64,000 bases of DNA from Stenotrophomonas maltophilia (GTDB taxonomy: Bacteria; Pseudomonadota; Gammaproteobacteria; Xanthomonadales; Xanthomonadaceae). How positions within the stretch are numbered: position 1 is the stretch's first letter; every line of letters begins with the position of its first letter. The notes beneath the pieces were generated by a model. That model saw only the letters and a program-made list of their open reading frames with translations. It had not been told where the DNA came from and made no database searches. Below are positions 34,867 to 45,125 of the stretch, piece by piece. Position numbers and translations under genes: made by a program. The stretch spans positions 62,001 to 126,000 of the forward strand of contig DEZI01000022.1 of NCBI GenBank assembly GCA_002364755.1, read 5' to 3'.

Positions 34867-34894
34867 GCCGTCATTGTAAGGCGTGCGCGACGGT

Positions 34895-34920
34895 GCAGCC
34901 GAGCATGGGCTCGGCTCTAC
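34895..34920 (-). repeat. SMAG monomer
   Basis: Read on the minus strand it is GTAGAGCCGAGCCCATGCTC followed by GGCTGC, a single GTAG-headed palindrome. It lies between the DUF779 gene and the downstream membrane-protein gene. Confidence 0.8.
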
Positions 34921-34926
34921 AGAGGC

Positions 34927-35304
34927 TCAGGCCTTGCCGGCGGCCTGCAGCGCGGCGAACTCCTCGTCGCTGAACAGGCGCGAGCGCACCAGGAAGCGCA
35001 CGCCCTCGCCGTTCTCCAGCGAGAACATGCCGCCGCGCCCGGGCACCACGTCGATGATCAGCTGGGTGTGCTTCCAGTAATCGAACTGCGAGGGACTGAT
35101 GTGGAACGGCGCGCCGCCGATCTCGCCCAGGCAGACATCGCGATCGCCGACGATGAAATCGCCCTGCGCGAAGCACATCGGCGAGGAGCCATCGCAGCAG
35201 CCGCCGGACTGGTGGAACAGCAGCGGCCCGTGGCGCGCGCGCAGCGTCTCGATCAGCTGCAGCGCTGCGAGGGTGGCGATGACCCGGTGCGGAAGTTCGT
35301 TCAT
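34927..35304 (-). CDS. DUF779 domain-containing protein
   Basis: A 125-residue soluble protein of the DUF779 family. The conserved region includes GPLLFHQSGGCCDGSSPMCF with paired cysteines, GEIGGAPFHIS, and WKHTQLIIDVVPGRGG. Genes of this family commonly sit beside aldehyde dehydrogenase genes, as here, where it follows the alcohol and aldehyde dehydrogenases on the same strand. Its biochemical role is unknown; the cysteines suggest metal binding or redox chemistry, which is inference. Confidence 0.88.
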   Translation of the reverse strand: MNELPHRVIATLAALQLIETLRARHGPLLFHQSGGCCDGSSPMCFAQGDFIVGDRDVCLGEIGGAPFHISPSQFDYWKHTQLIIDVVPGRGGMFSLENGEGVRFLVRSRLFSDEEFAALQAAGKA

Positions 35305-35317
35305 GAGTGCCTCGTTC

Positions 35318-35364
35318 GGGGTCAGAGCCCTCCACTCCTGGCGGAGTGGGAGGGATCAGACCCC
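35318..35364. repeat. palindromic repeat, GGGGTC...GACCCC family, copy 2
   Basis: GGGGTCAGAGCCCTCCACTC and its imperfect complement GAGTGGGAGGGATCAGACCC enclose a short loop. The outer arms match the copies at 9468-9506 and 55557-55596. It lies between the alcohol dehydrogenase gene and the DUF779 gene. Confidence 0.75.
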
Positions 35365-35437
35365 TTGCAGGGTACCGCTGCATGGCCGCCGCGCACGCGG
35401 GAGAGGGGGACGGGCGCGGCAGCCATGCGCGGGATGA

Positions 35438-36466
35438 TCAGGCGGCGAAGTCCAGCACCACCCGGCCCTCGATGGTGCCGGCGTGCATGCGCGCGAACAC
35501 ATCGTTGATGTTTTCCAGGCGGTCGGTGCTGACCGTCGCCGCGACCTTGCCTTCGGCAGCGAACTGCAGCGATTCCTGCAGGTCCAGGCGGGTGCCGACG
35601 ATCGAGCCGCGCACGGTCACGCCGTTGAGCACCATGCCGAAGATGTCCAGCGGGAAGTTGCCCGGCGGCAGGCCATTCAACGACACCGTGCCGCCGCGGC
35701 GGACCATGCCCAGCGCCTGTTCGAAGGCCTTGGGCGATACCGCGGTGACCAGCGCACCATGCGCGCCGCCGATCTCCTTCTTCAGGAACGCGGCCGGATC
35801 GGTGGTGCGTGCGTTGACGGTGACCTGCGCGCCCAGGCGCCGGGCCAGGGCCAGCTTGCTGTCGTCGACATCGATGGCCGCCACGTTCAGGCCCATTGCA
35901 CGTGCGTACTGCACCGCCATGTGGCCCAGGCCGCCGATGCCCGAGATCGCGACCCAGTCACCGGGTTTGGTGTCGGTGACCTTCAGGCCCTTGTAGACGG
36001 TCACGCCGGCGCACAGCACCGGCGCGATCTCCACGAAGCCCACTTCCTTCGGAAGCAGGCCGACATAGTTGGCATCGGCCAGTGCGTACTCGGCGAAGCC
36101 GCCGTTGACCGAGTAACCGGTGTTGCGCTGCGTTTCGCACAGCGTTTCCCAGCCACCCAGGCAGTGTTCGCAATGGCCACACGCCGAGTACAACCAGGGG
36201 ATGCCGACCCTGTCGCCTTCCTTGACGTGCCCTACCCCGCCTCCCACGGCCACGACGTGCCCCACGCCCTCGTGGCCGGGGATGAATGGCGGGTTGGGTT
36301 TAACCGGCCAGTCGCCCTCGGCGGCGTGCAGGTCGGTGTGGCAGACGCCACAGGCCTCGATTCTGACCAGGACCTCGCCCGCCCCCGGGCGCGGTACCAC
36401 GACTTCCTCGATGACCAGCGGCTTGCCGAACTCACGGACGACGGCAGCCTTCATGGTTCTGTTCAT
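35438..36466 (-). CDS. adhP: zinc-dependent alcohol dehydrogenase, AdhP-like
   Basis: A 342-residue NAD-dependent medium-chain alcohol dehydrogenase close to AdhP. It starts at the ATG at 36466 (MNRTMKAAVVREFG), with GGAG 8 bases before it. The catalytic zinc site is in CGVCHTDLHAAEGDW and GHEGVGHV. The structural zinc cysteines are in CGHCEHCLGGWETLC. The cofactor loop is GIGGLGHMAVQYA followed by IDVDDSK, where the aspartate indicates NAD preference. It lies 75 bases after the aldehyde dehydrogenase gene. Together they would oxidise a primary alcohol such as ethanol to the acid; the direction is inferred. Confidence 0.92.
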   Translation of the reverse strand: MNRTMKAAVVREFGKPLVIEEVVVPRPGAGEVLVRIEACGVCHTDLHAAEGDWPVKPNPPFIPGHEGVGHVVAVGGGVGHVKEGDRVGIPWLYSACGHCEHCLGGWETLCETQRNTGYSVNGGFAEYALADANYVGLLPKEVGFVEIAPVLCAGVTVYKGLKVTDTKPGDWVAISGIGGLGHMAVQYARAMGLNVAAIDVDDSKLALARRLGAQVTVNARTTDPAAFLKKEIGGAHGALVTAVSPKAFEQALGMVRRGGTVSLNGLPPGNFPLDIFGMVLNGVTVRGSIVGTRLDLQESLQFAAEGKVAATVSTDRLENINDVFARMHAGTIEGRVVLDFAA

Positions 36467-36541
36467 GCGGGTTACTCCGTAGTGCGCTTGCAGAGAGGAT
36501 GGCGCCGGCCCCACGCCCGCGCCTTGATCCCGATCAATCCA

Positions 36542-38071
<1,530 letters not shown>

Positions 38072-38122
38072 CGTGGGCACTCCTTGGATGGCCCGGACAA
38101 CCCGGGGCCTGCCGTCCCTACC

Positions 38123-38137
38123 GCAACGAACGTGCCA
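38123..38137 (-). promoter_or_regulatory. sigma-54 (-24/-12) promoter for the aldehyde/alcohol dehydrogenase operon
   Basis: On the minus strand the sequence is TGGCACGTTCGTTGC, a perfect match to the TGGCAC-N5-TTGC consensus. It lies 51 bases upstream of the aldehyde dehydrogenase start, and the facing gene encodes a sigma-54 activator. Confidence 0.88.
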
Positions 38138-38279
38138 ACCACGCACGTGCTGCGGCGCATCACGAGGTTCGGCGGCGCGGCGTCTAAGACCCGCCTCGCG
38201 GTATGCGGCGGCGCACCAGCGGTCGTCATCGCAACTGAAGCGCGGATGTGCTTTTAATCGGGACAGTGCCCGCAACAAC

Positions 38280-38296
38280 TGTCGCAGAATGCGACA
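38280..38296. promoter_or_regulatory. probable activator-binding site (UAS)
   Basis: A perfect dyad, TGTCGCA-GAA-TGCGACA, lies about 140 bases upstream of the -24 box, the normal distance for a sigma-54 enhancer. It is 13 bases before the start of the divergent regulator gene, so it may also autoregulate that gene. Confidence 0.75.
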
Positions 38297-38309
38297 CAGG
38301 AGCGTCAGG

Positions 38310-40193
38310 GTGTCCCAGCCGATTCTTCCCGAGCGCGTGGGTGGTGCGCGCCGTGCCTTCTTCGAGCGCGGCGCATCGCCGGCCGGGGTAGTGCCCGATG
38401 CCATCCTGCAGTCGTGGCGGCGCTGCCAGCGCCAGGGCCTGTCGGTGGACGCACGTCCCGACGTGGCGCCGGTACCCGAGCTGTCGCTGCGTGAACTGCG
38501 CCAGCGCCGCGAGCGCCTGTGGCGGCTGGCCCGCCCCGAGCTGGAAGGGCTGGCAAGCTCGCTGGCCAGCAGCGATGGCATCGTGCTGCTCACCGACGAG
38601 GAAGGCTGGGTGCTGGACGCCGAGGGCAGCAACAGCTTCCTCGACCGCGCCGGCCAGGTCGCGCTGATGCCGGGGGTGCGCTGGGACGAAGGCACGGTCG
38701 GCACCAATGCCATCGGCACGGCCATCGTCGAAGGCCGTGCCCTGCAGGTGCGCGGCGGCGAACATTTCTTCGCCCCGCACGGCATCCTGACCTGCTCGGC
38801 CACGCCGATCTTCGATCCGCTCGGGCAGCGCGTGGGCGTGCTCGACATCTCCGGCGATGCGCGCCACGCCCACCTGCATGCGCTGGCGCTGGGCCGCCAC
38901 GCGGTGGACCAGATCGAGCATCGCTATTTCGCCGACGGGCTCGATGACTGCGAGCTGCTGCACCTGCATGCGCAGCCGCTGTTGCTGGGCAGCCCGCGCG
39001 AGGCCCTGCTCGGCTTCCGCAACGGACGCCTGGTGGCCGCCAACCGGGTCGGGCTGGGCCTGTTCGGGCTGGACCGCCACGACATCGGCCACGCGTCCTA
39101 CGAGGCCCTGTTCGACCAGCCGCTGTCGCGCCTGCATGACGACGGCATGCTGCTGGACCGGCAGGGGCGTGCGCTGTACGGCCACAGTGACGGCAGGCGC
39201 CACACGCGTGCCGCTGGCGCCGTGGTTGCGCGCACGCGCCGCGTGGCCCCTGCTGCCGCCGCGCCCGCGGTTCTGGCGGCACCCGGGACGGTGCTGGCGG
39301 CGCCGGTGCAGCGGCAGTTGCGCCAGGCGGTGCGGGTGCTGGATGCGGGGCTGCCGGTACTGGTACAGGGCGAAACCGGCACGGGCAAGGAAGTCTTCGC
39401 GCGCGAGCTGCATCGCCGCTGCGCGCGTGCCGGCCAACCGCTGGTGGCGGTGAACTGCGCGGCACTGCCCGAAGGCCTGATCGAAGCCGAACTGTTTGGC
39501 TATGAGGAAGGCGCGTTCACCGGCGCGCGCCGGCAGGGCAGTACCGGCCTGCTGCGGCAGGCGCAGAGCGGCGTGTTGTTGCTGGATGAGATCGGCGACA
39601 TGCCGTTGGCCCTGCAACCGCGCCTGCTGCGCGTGCTGCAGGAACGCGAGCTGTCACCGCTGGGCGGTGGCCGCCCGGTGAAACTGGACTTCGCCCTGGT
39701 CTGTGCCAGCCACTGCGACCTGCAGCAGGCCGTGGCCGAGGGGCGCTTCCGGGCTGATCTCTACTACCGCATCGCCGATCATGTCGTGCATCTGCCGGCC
39801 CTGCGTGAGCTGGACGAGCGCGGTGCCTTGCTGCAGGCGTTGTGGTCACCCATGGCGCAGGGCCGCGTGCTGCAGGCGGAGGTTCTGCAGGTGCTGCAGC
39901 GGCAGCGCTGGCCAGGCAACCTGCGCCAGCTGCAGGCCTGCCTGCGCACGCTGGTGGCGTTGAGCGACCCGGGTGAGCAGATCACGCCTGCGCACTTGCC
40001 TGCCGAACTGCTGAAGGTGCCGATGGTACAGGCGGCCAACGCCAGCACTGCATCGGGCGGGCTGCGTGACATCGCCGAGGACGCGATGCGGCAGGCCCTG
40101 CAGGACGCCGACGGCAATGTCACCGCCGCAGCCAGGCAGCTGGGTATCAGCCGCAGCACGCTGTACCGGCGCCTGGGCCAACGGGGCCCGTAG
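38310..40193 (+). CDS. sigma-54-dependent Fis-family regulator, AcoR-like
   Basis: A 627-residue enhancer-binding protein from the GTG at 38310, placed 7 bases after AGGAG; the ATG at 38289 lies inside the dyad and lacks a ribosome site. The N-terminal sensory region includes a GAF-like domain (about residues 75-210, WDEGTVGTNAIGTAI). The AAA+ domain (about 330-560) has Walker A GETGTGKE, the sigma-54-contacting GAFTGA and Walker B LLLDEIGD. A Fis-type helix-turn-helix closes the protein (NVTAAARQLGISRSTLYRRL). It probably senses an alcohol- or aldehyde-related signal and activates the divergent operon. The stop TAG lies in a SMAG GTAG. Confidence 0.92.
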   Translation: MSQPILPERVGGARRAFFERGASPAGVVPDAILQSWRRCQRQGLSVDARPDVAPVPELSLRELRQRRERLWRLARPELEGLASSLASSDGIVLLTDEEGWVLDAEGSNSFLDRAGQVALMPGVRWDEGTVGTNAIGTAIVEGRALQVRGGEHFFAPHGILTCSATPIFDPLGQRVGVLDISGDARHAHLHALALGRHAVDQIEHRYFADGLDDCELLHLHAQPLLLGSPREALLGFRNGRLVAANRVGLGLFGLDRHDIGHASYEALFDQPLSRLHDDGMLLDRQGRALYGHSDGRRHTRAAGAVVARTRRVAPAAAAPAVLAAPGTVLAAPVQRQLRQAVRVLDAGLPVLVQGETGTGKEVFARELHRRCARAGQPLVAVNCAALPEGLIEAELFGYEEGAFTGARRQGSTGLLRQAQSGVLLLDEIGDMPLALQPRLLRVLQERELSPLGGGRPVKLDFALVCASHCDLQQAVAEGRFRADLYYRIADHVVHLPALRELDERGALLQALWSPMAQGRVLQAEVLQVLQRQRWPGNLRQLQACLRTLVALSDPGEQITPAHLPAELLKVPMVQAANASTASGGLRDIAEDAMRQALQDADGNVTAAARQLGISRSTLYRRLGQRGP

Positions 40194-40255
40194 AGTCGAG
40201 CTTGCTCGACTGCTCTTGATCCTGGCGAAAAGCAGTCGAGCAAGCTCGACTCAAC
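40190..40255. repeat. SMAG palindrome pair between convergent genes
   Basis: GTAGAGTCGAGCTTGCTCGA at the left and AGTCGAGCAAGCTCGACTCA at the right form two inverted arms. The left GTAG supplies the stop codon of the AcoR-like gene. The right arm ends 10 bases from the eda stop. Confidence 0.85.
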
Positions 40256-40265
40256 GGGCAGTGGC

Positions 40266-40904
40266 TCAGCCGGCCAGCACCGCTGCTTCGCGGGCCAGAC
40301 GCTCGATGCTGTCCCAGTCGCGCGACTGCATCAGGGCCGCGGTGGTCAACCACGAACCGCCCACGCACAGCACGTTGGGCAGGTGCAGGAACTGTGGTGC
40401 GGTCTGCGCGCTGATGCCACCGGTTGGGCAGAAGCGCACATCAGCGAACGGGCCGTGCCATGCCGACAGCAGCGGCGCGCCGCCGGACTGCACCGCCGGG
40501 AAGAACTTGAACGTGTCCAGGCCGGCCTCGAGGCCGAGGATCAGTTCCGAACCCGTGGCCACGCCAGGCAGGTAAGGCAGGTCGGCATCGCGCGCTGCTG
40601 CGTACAGCGTCGGCGTCGCGCCGGGCGACACCGCGAAGCGCGCGCCGGCGGCCTTGGCCGCGTCCATCTGCGCCGGCGTCAGCACCGTGCCGGCACCCAC
40701 CACCGCATCCGGCACGGCCTCGACCATGGCCCTGATCGCGTCCAGCGCACGCGGCGTGCGCAGGGTCACCTCGATCACCGGCAGGCCGCCGCGGAACAGT
40801 GCCTGTGCCACCTGCACCGCATCGTCCACGTCATCGGGGGTGAACACCGGAATCACCGGTGCAAGTTTCAGTACCGCACGTACGCGCGGATCAGCGCCGG
40901 ACAT
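40266..40904 (-). CDS. eda: KDPG aldolase (2-dehydro-3-deoxyphosphogluconate aldolase)
   Basis: Eda cleaves 2-keto-3-deoxy-6-phosphogluconate to pyruvate and glyceraldehyde 3-phosphate in the cytosol. The 212-residue chain is the normal class I length. Conserved elements are PVIPVF, GLPVIEVTLRTPRALDAI with the catalytic glutamate, VGAGTVLTPAQ, FAVSPG and the Schiff-base lysine in LDTFKFFPA, then FCPTGGIS. It overlaps the end of kdgK by 14 bases, so the two are translationally coupled. Here it most likely serves uronate (pectin) catabolism, since kdgK is its partner, though Entner-Doudoroff use is possible. Confidence 0.95.
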   Translation of the reverse strand: MSGADPRVRAVLKLAPVIPVFTPDDVDDAVQVAQALFRGGLPVIEVTLRTPRALDAIRAMVEAVPDAVVGAGTVLTPAQMDAAKAAGARFAVSPGATPTLYAAARDADLPYLPGVATGSELILGLEAGLDTFKFFPAVQSGGAPLLSAWHGPFADVRFCPTGGISAQTAPQFLHLPNVLCVGGSWLTTAALMQSRDWDSIERLAREAAVLAG

Positions 40905-41910
40905 CGAATCGCTCCTCGCCCACCAGGGCCAGTACGTCAGCTTCGCTGACGGGGTTGAAATCGCCGGGGATCGAGTGCTTCAGTCCACCGGCAGCCAGGC
41001 CGAAACGCACGGTGGCGTCGGCATCGAAGCCGGACAGGATGCCATGCAGGATGCCCGCGGCGAATGCATCGCCACCGCCGATGCGGTCGACGATGCCCTG
41101 CAGCTGGCGCACCGGTGCCTGGGCGCGGGTGCCATCGCGGCCCAGCAGCAGCGCGCCCAGCGCATGGTGGTCGACGCTGAGGGCCTGGCGCTGGGTGCAC
41201 GCCATCCACTGCAGCTGCGGGAAAGCGGCAAACGCCGCCGTGGCCGCGGCTTCGACCCTGGCCACCACGTCGGCCTGCGCGAAGCGCTGGCCGAGGATGA
41301 CTTCGATATCGCGGTAGTCGGCGAAGACGATGTCGGCCTGGGCGAACAGCTCATGCAGGATCGCCTGCGCATCGCCGCCCCAGCGCTGCCACAGCTTGGG
41401 CCGGAAGTTGCCATCGAAGGACACGCGCACGCCCAGTGCACGTGCCGCGCGCGCCGCCGCCAGGGTGGCCTGGGCCACGTCCGGGCCCAGCGCCGGGCTG
41501 ACCCCGGACAGATGCAACCACTGCGCGCCCTGCAGCAGCACCGGCCAGTCGTAGTCGGCCGCGGTGCTGCGCGCGAAGGCGGAGTCGGCGCGGTCATAGA
41601 CCACTTCGCTGGCGCGCTGCACCGCGCCGGTAGTCAGGAAGTACAGGCCCATGCGCCCGTCCGGATCCTGCCGCACGCTGCGCGTGTCGACCCCGTGCCG
41701 GCGCAGTTCACCCAGCACGTGGGCGCCCAGTGCGTTGCCGGCCACGGTGCTGACCATGGCGACCTCATGTCCGAAGCGGGACAGCGAGACACCCACGTTC
41801 GCTTCCGCACCGCCCACGTGCACCAGCAGCTGCGGCGACTGCATCAGCAGTTCGTTACCCGGTGCGCCCAGGCGCAGCAGCAATTCCCCGAAACATACGA
41901 CACGACCCAT
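40891..41910 (-). CDS. kdgK: 2-keto-3-deoxygluconate kinase
   Basis: A PfkB-family kinase that phosphorylates 2-keto-3-deoxygluconate to KDPG, the Eda substrate. It is 339 residues from the ATG at 41910 (MGRVVCFGELLLRLGAPG). An upstream extension of 21 residues has no support. Family marks are VGGAEANVGVSLSRFG near residue 35, FDGNFRPKLW, and the catalytic GGGDAFAAGIL near the C-terminus. kdgK-eda forms an operon. The motif TGACCATCGGTGTCA at 41986 lies 75 bases before the start and matches those of the divergent TBDR genes. Confidence 0.92.
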   Translation of the reverse strand: MGRVVCFGELLLRLGAPGNELLMQSPQLLVHVGGAEANVGVSLSRFGHEVAMVSTVAGNALGAHVLGELRRHGVDTRSVRQDPDGRMGLYFLTTGAVQRASEVVYDRADSAFARSTAADYDWPVLLQGAQWLHLSGVSPALGPDVAQATLAAARAARALGVRVSFDGNFRPKLWQRWGGDAQAILHELFAQADIVFADYRDIEVILGQRFAQADVVARVEAAATAAFAAFPQLQWMACTQRQALSVDHHALGALLLGRDGTRAQAPVRQLQGIVDRIGGGDAFAAGILHGILSGFDADATVRFGLAAGGLKHSIPGDFNPVSEADVLALVGEERFDVRR

Positions 41911-41963
41911 TTCCGCTCCCTTACGCTGGCCGCCAGCAGCGACTGCTGGGCGGCGTGGAATCG

Positions 41964-41983
41964 CGCCACGCACCCGCGTGGCG
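41964..41983. other. hairpin in the kdgK leader region
   Basis: CGCCACGC-ACCC-GCGTGGCG is a perfect 8-bp stem with a 4-base loop. It lies directly beside the putative operator at 41986 and about 54 bases before the kdgK start. It could be part of the 5' leader. Confidence 0.4.
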
Positions 41984-41985
41984 GT

Positions 41986-42000
41986 TGACCATCGGTGTCA
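41986..42000. promoter_or_regulatory. putative operator upstream of kdgK-eda
   Basis: TGACCATCGGTGTCA differs by one base from the identical 15-mers at 42133 and 45091. The ends TGAC and GTCA are inverted, as in LacI-type operators. It lies 75 bases before the kdgK start codon. Confidence 0.65.
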
Positions 42001-42092
42001 TCAAGACACTGAACGGTCGTGGGTACAGCCTATCAAACTGTCGGAACCATTGTCCTGCAAGCGTCTTGGAGACATTACAGGTCTGTTGCGGT

Positions 42093-42147
42093 GCAAGATG
42101 CCGCCGAGGGGAGGTGCTGCTACCGTCGGCTCTGACCAGCGGTGTCA
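42093..42147 (+). promoter_or_regulatory. shared upstream block and putative operator of the first pectin-locus TBDR
   Basis: GCAAGATGCCGC at 42093-42104, then GCTA, then TGACCAGCGGTGTCA at 42133-42147. The same three elements occur with the same 40-base spacing before the second TBDR (45051-45105). The block probably contains the promoter, with the 15-mer as the operator. The rest of the 285-base gap shows no gene. Confidence 0.65.
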
Positions 42148-42195
42148 TTCCGCTGAAACACTCGCAAGACCAGACCTTTGGGAGAGGGGAAAGGC

Positions 42196-44976
42196 ATGCA
42201 TTCTCGGAACCACGCAAAAAAGACACCGGTTACCTTACTCGCCATGGCGGTCAGCCTGGCCCTGTCGGCAGGCGCCGCTGCCCAGCAGCAGAGCGAGGCG
42301 CCCAGCGCCACCAACCTGGACACGGTCAACGTCACCGGCTACCGCGCCAGCGTGGAGAAAGCGCTGGACATCAAACGCGGCGAGGCCGGCGTGGTCGATG
42401 CCATCGTGGCCGAGGACGTCGGCAAGTTCCCGGACCTGAACCTGGCCGAGTCGTTGCAGCGCATTCCGGGCGTGGTGATCACCCGCGAAGCCGGTGAGGG
42501 CCGCAACATCTCGGTCCGCGGCCTGGGCCCGGACTTCACCCGCGTGCGCATCAACGGCATGGAAGCGCTGACCACGGTCGGCGCCGGCGACCAGAGCGGC
42601 GGCACCAACCGTGGCCGTGGCTTCGACTTCAACGTCTTCGCCTCGGACCTGTTCTCGCAGATGGTGGTGCGCAAGACCGCCTCGGCCGACGTCGAAGAAG
42701 GTTCGCTGGGCGCGACGGTCGACCTGCGCACCGCGCGCCCGTTCGACTATGACGGTTTCACTTTCGTCGCCAGTGGCCAGGCCAGCTACAACCAGATGGC
42801 CGAGAAGGCCGACCCGCGCCTGGCCGCGCTGATCTCCAACACCTTTGCCGATGGCACCTTCGGCGCGCTGCTGTCGGTGGCCTACTCCGAGCGCCAGGCG
42901 CTGGAAGAAGGCTCCAACACCGGCCGCTGGGCCAACGGCACCAGCAATGGCGGCTTCAGTGCGGCCTCGCCGTTCACCGCCGCCCGCAGCGCCGATGTCT
43001 ACCACCCGCGCTTCCCGCGCTACGTGCAGATGGAACACCAGCAGAAGCGCCTGGGCATCACCGGCTCGCTGCAGTGGAAGCCGTCGGACCGCACCGAGAT
43101 CTCGCTGGACACGCTGTACTCGAAGATCGACGCCACGCGTGACGAGCACTACATCGAAGCGATCTCCTTCAGCCGCAACCGAGACTCGGCCACCGGCGCC
43201 AACCGCCGCCCCGACCGCGACGGCAAGCCGTCAACCATCGTGCGCAACGGTGAGATCCGCAACAATGCGCTGCTCTACGGCGAGTTCGACAACGTCGACC
43301 TGCGCACCGAAAACCGGCACGACGAATGGAACACCGAGTTCAAGCAGGTCAGCCTGAACTTCGACCATCGCTTCACCGATGATTTCCAGATGACCGGCAA
43401 GGTCGGCATCTCGCGCTCGGCGCACGAGAACCCGGTGCAGACCACCATCATCATGGACAAGTACGACGTCGACGGCTACAGCTACGACTACCGTGGCAAC
43501 AGCCGGGCGCCGATCCTCAACTACGGCATCGACCCGACCAACCCCAACGGCTGGGAACTGGCCGAGATCCGCCTGCGCCCGCAGTACGTGGACAACGATT
43601 TCGATACCGCCGAGGTCAACTTCAACTGGAACCTCAGCCCCGGCTTCCGCCTGAAGGGCGGCGTGCTGGCCAAGGACTACACCTTCAGCACGCTGGAACT
43701 GCGCCGCAGCAGCGAAGGCGCGGTACCGCTGCTGGCCGACGGCACCCGCATCGTGCCGGCCGACCTCACCAGCCAGGCCGGCCTGAAGGGCATCAACGGC
43801 TCGCCGTCGAACTGGGTAGTGCCGAACCTGGGTGCCATCGCCGACCTGCTGGACATCTACAGCAACACCGGTACCTTCGCCGTGTCCCCGCGCGCCAACA
43901 ACAGCCGCAGCGTCGAAGAGAAGGACCGTGGCGTATGGCTGATGGGCGAGTTCTCCACCGACCTCGGTTCCATCCCGCTGTCGGGCAACGTCGGCGTGCG
44001 CTACGTGCAGACCGAACAGACCTCCAGCGGTGCGGCCACGGTGGGCGGCGTGCTGGTGGATGCCACCACCAACCGCAAGTACAACGACACCCTGCCCTCG
44101 TTCAACCTGGTGGCGGAGATCACCCCGGACTTCCTGATCCGCCTTGGCGCGGCCAAGGTGATGAGCCGCCCGGGCCTGGGCAACCTGACCCCGGGCGTGA
44201 CCGTGGCCGTGGCCGGCGGCGCGCGCACCGTGGCCGGCGGCAACCCCAACCTCGATCCGTTCCGCGCCACCAACGTGGACATGAGCTTCGAGTGGTACTT
44301 CGCCGAAGGCGCCATGGCCGGCATCGGCCTGTTCTACAAGGACATCGACTCGTTCGTGCAGACCACCCGCGAAGTGCGGCCGTACTCCAGCAGCGGTCTG
44401 CCGGCCAGCCTGCTCGACGGCACCGGCGCGTCGGTCAACGACGACTTCACCTTCAGCATCCCGCTCAACACCCCCGGCGGCGAGCTGTATGGCGTGGAAG
44501 CCAACTACACCCAGCCCTTCACATTCCTGCCCGGCAAGTGGTCGAACCTGGGCGTGCAGCTGAACTACACCTGGGTCGATACCAGCATCCAGTACGTCAA
44601 CGGCACCGGCGCTGCGGTCATGAAGAACCAGCTGACCGGCACCTCGAAGAATGCGTGGAATGCCACGCTGTTCTACGAAGGCGATGCCTGGTCGGGCCGT
44701 GTCTCGGCCACCAACCGCAGTGACTACCTCACCCAGGCGCCCGGCCAGGAAACCGGCTTCAACCTGGATGGCTACCACGGCATGACCGGCACCACCGTGC
44801 TTGATGCCTCCATCCGCTACCGCATCAGCGACCAGCTGGAACTGAGCCTGGAAGGGATCAACCTGACCAATGAAGCATCGGATGAGTGGGTGTATTCGCC
44901 CACCACCGGGCAGCTGCCGCTGCAGTACACCGAAACCGGCCGCCAGTTCCTGCTGGGCGTGCGCTACAAGTTCTGA
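42196..44976 (+). CDS. TonB-dependent receptor of the pectin locus (first)
   Basis: A 926-residue outer-membrane receptor from the ATG at 42196, following GGAGAGGGGAAAGG. It has a signal peptide (VTLLAMAVSLALSAGAAAQQ), a TonB-box-like DTVNVTG, then the plug motifs VGKFPDLNLAESLQRIPGVV, ISVRGLGPDFTRVRINGMEA and GFDFNVFASDLF. The barrel ends ETGRQFLLGVRYKF. This receptor type in Xanthomonas and Caulobacter imports plant oligosaccharides. Its neighbours (kdgK-eda, pectate lyase, esterases) suggest oligogalacturonides or rhamnogalacturonan fragments. It shares its upstream block with the next TBDR, of which it is a diverged paralogue. Confidence 0.92.
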   Translation: MHSRNHAKKTPVTLLAMAVSLALSAGAAAQQQSEAPSATNLDTVNVTGYRASVEKALDIKRGEAGVVDAIVAEDVGKFPDLNLAESLQRIPGVVITREAGEGRNISVRGLGPDFTRVRINGMEALTTVGAGDQSGGTNRGRGFDFNVFASDLFSQMVVRKTASADVEEGSLGATVDLRTARPFDYDGFTFVASGQASYNQMAEKADPRLAALISNTFADGTFGALLSVAYSERQALEEGSNTGRWANGTSNGGFSAASPFTAARSADVYHPRFPRYVQMEHQQKRLGITGSLQWKPSDRTEISLDTLYSKIDATRDEHYIEAISFSRNRDSATGANRRPDRDGKPSTIVRNGEIRNNALLYGEFDNVDLRTENRHDEWNTEFKQVSLNFDHRFTDDFQMTGKVGISRSAHENPVQTTIIMDKYDVDGYSYDYRGNSRAPILNYGIDPTNPNGWELAEIRLRPQYVDNDFDTAEVNFNWNLSPGFRLKGGVLAKDYTFSTLELRRSSEGAVPLLADGTRIVPADLTSQAGLKGINGSPSNWVVPNLGAIADLLDIYSNTGTFAVSPRANNSRSVEEKDRGVWLMGEFSTDLGSIPLSGNVGVRYVQTEQTSSGAATVGGVLVDATTNRKYNDTLPSFNLVAEITPDFLIRLGAAKVMSRPGLGNLTPGVTVAVAGGARTVAGGNPNLDPFRATNVDMSFEWYFAEGAMAGIGLFYKDIDSFVQTTREVRPYSSSGLPASLLDGTGASVNDDFTFSIPLNTPGGELYGVEANYTQPFTFLPGKWSNLGVQLNYTWVDTSIQYVNGTGAAVMKNQLTGTSKNAWNATLFYEGDAWSGRVSATNRSDYLTQAPGQETGFNLDGYHGMTGTTVLDASIRYRISDQLELSLEGINLTNEASDEWVYSPTTGQLPLQYTETGRQFLLGVRYKF

Positions 44977-44984
44977 CCGCTGAC

Positions 44985-45010
44985 GCGGCGGCGTGCAGTC
45001 ACGCCGCCGC
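44985..45010 (+). terminator. strong hairpin after the first TBDR
   Basis: A perfect 11-bp stem, GCGGCGGCGTG-CAGT-CACGCCGCCGC, starts 8 bases after the stop codon. No T-run follows. It is a probable transcript end or stabiliser between the two TBDR genes. Confidence 0.55.
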
Positions 45011-45050
45011 ACTTGGAGTGCAACGAAAACGCCGCTGCAGCTGCTGCGGC

Positions 45051-45105
45051 GCAAGATGCCGCGCGCCATGTGCTTTGCTACGTTCATGCGTGACCAGCGG
45101 TGTCA
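45051..45105 (+). promoter_or_regulatory. shared upstream block and putative operator of the second pectin-locus TBDR
   Basis: GCAAGATGCCGC at 45051-45062 and TGACCAGCGGTGTCA at 45091-45105 repeat the arrangement seen at 42093-42147, with identical spacing. Its presence between the genes shows that the second TBDR probably has its own regulated promoter. Confidence 0.65.
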
Positions 45106-45125
45106 GCAAGTCGTTGCACCTGCGT

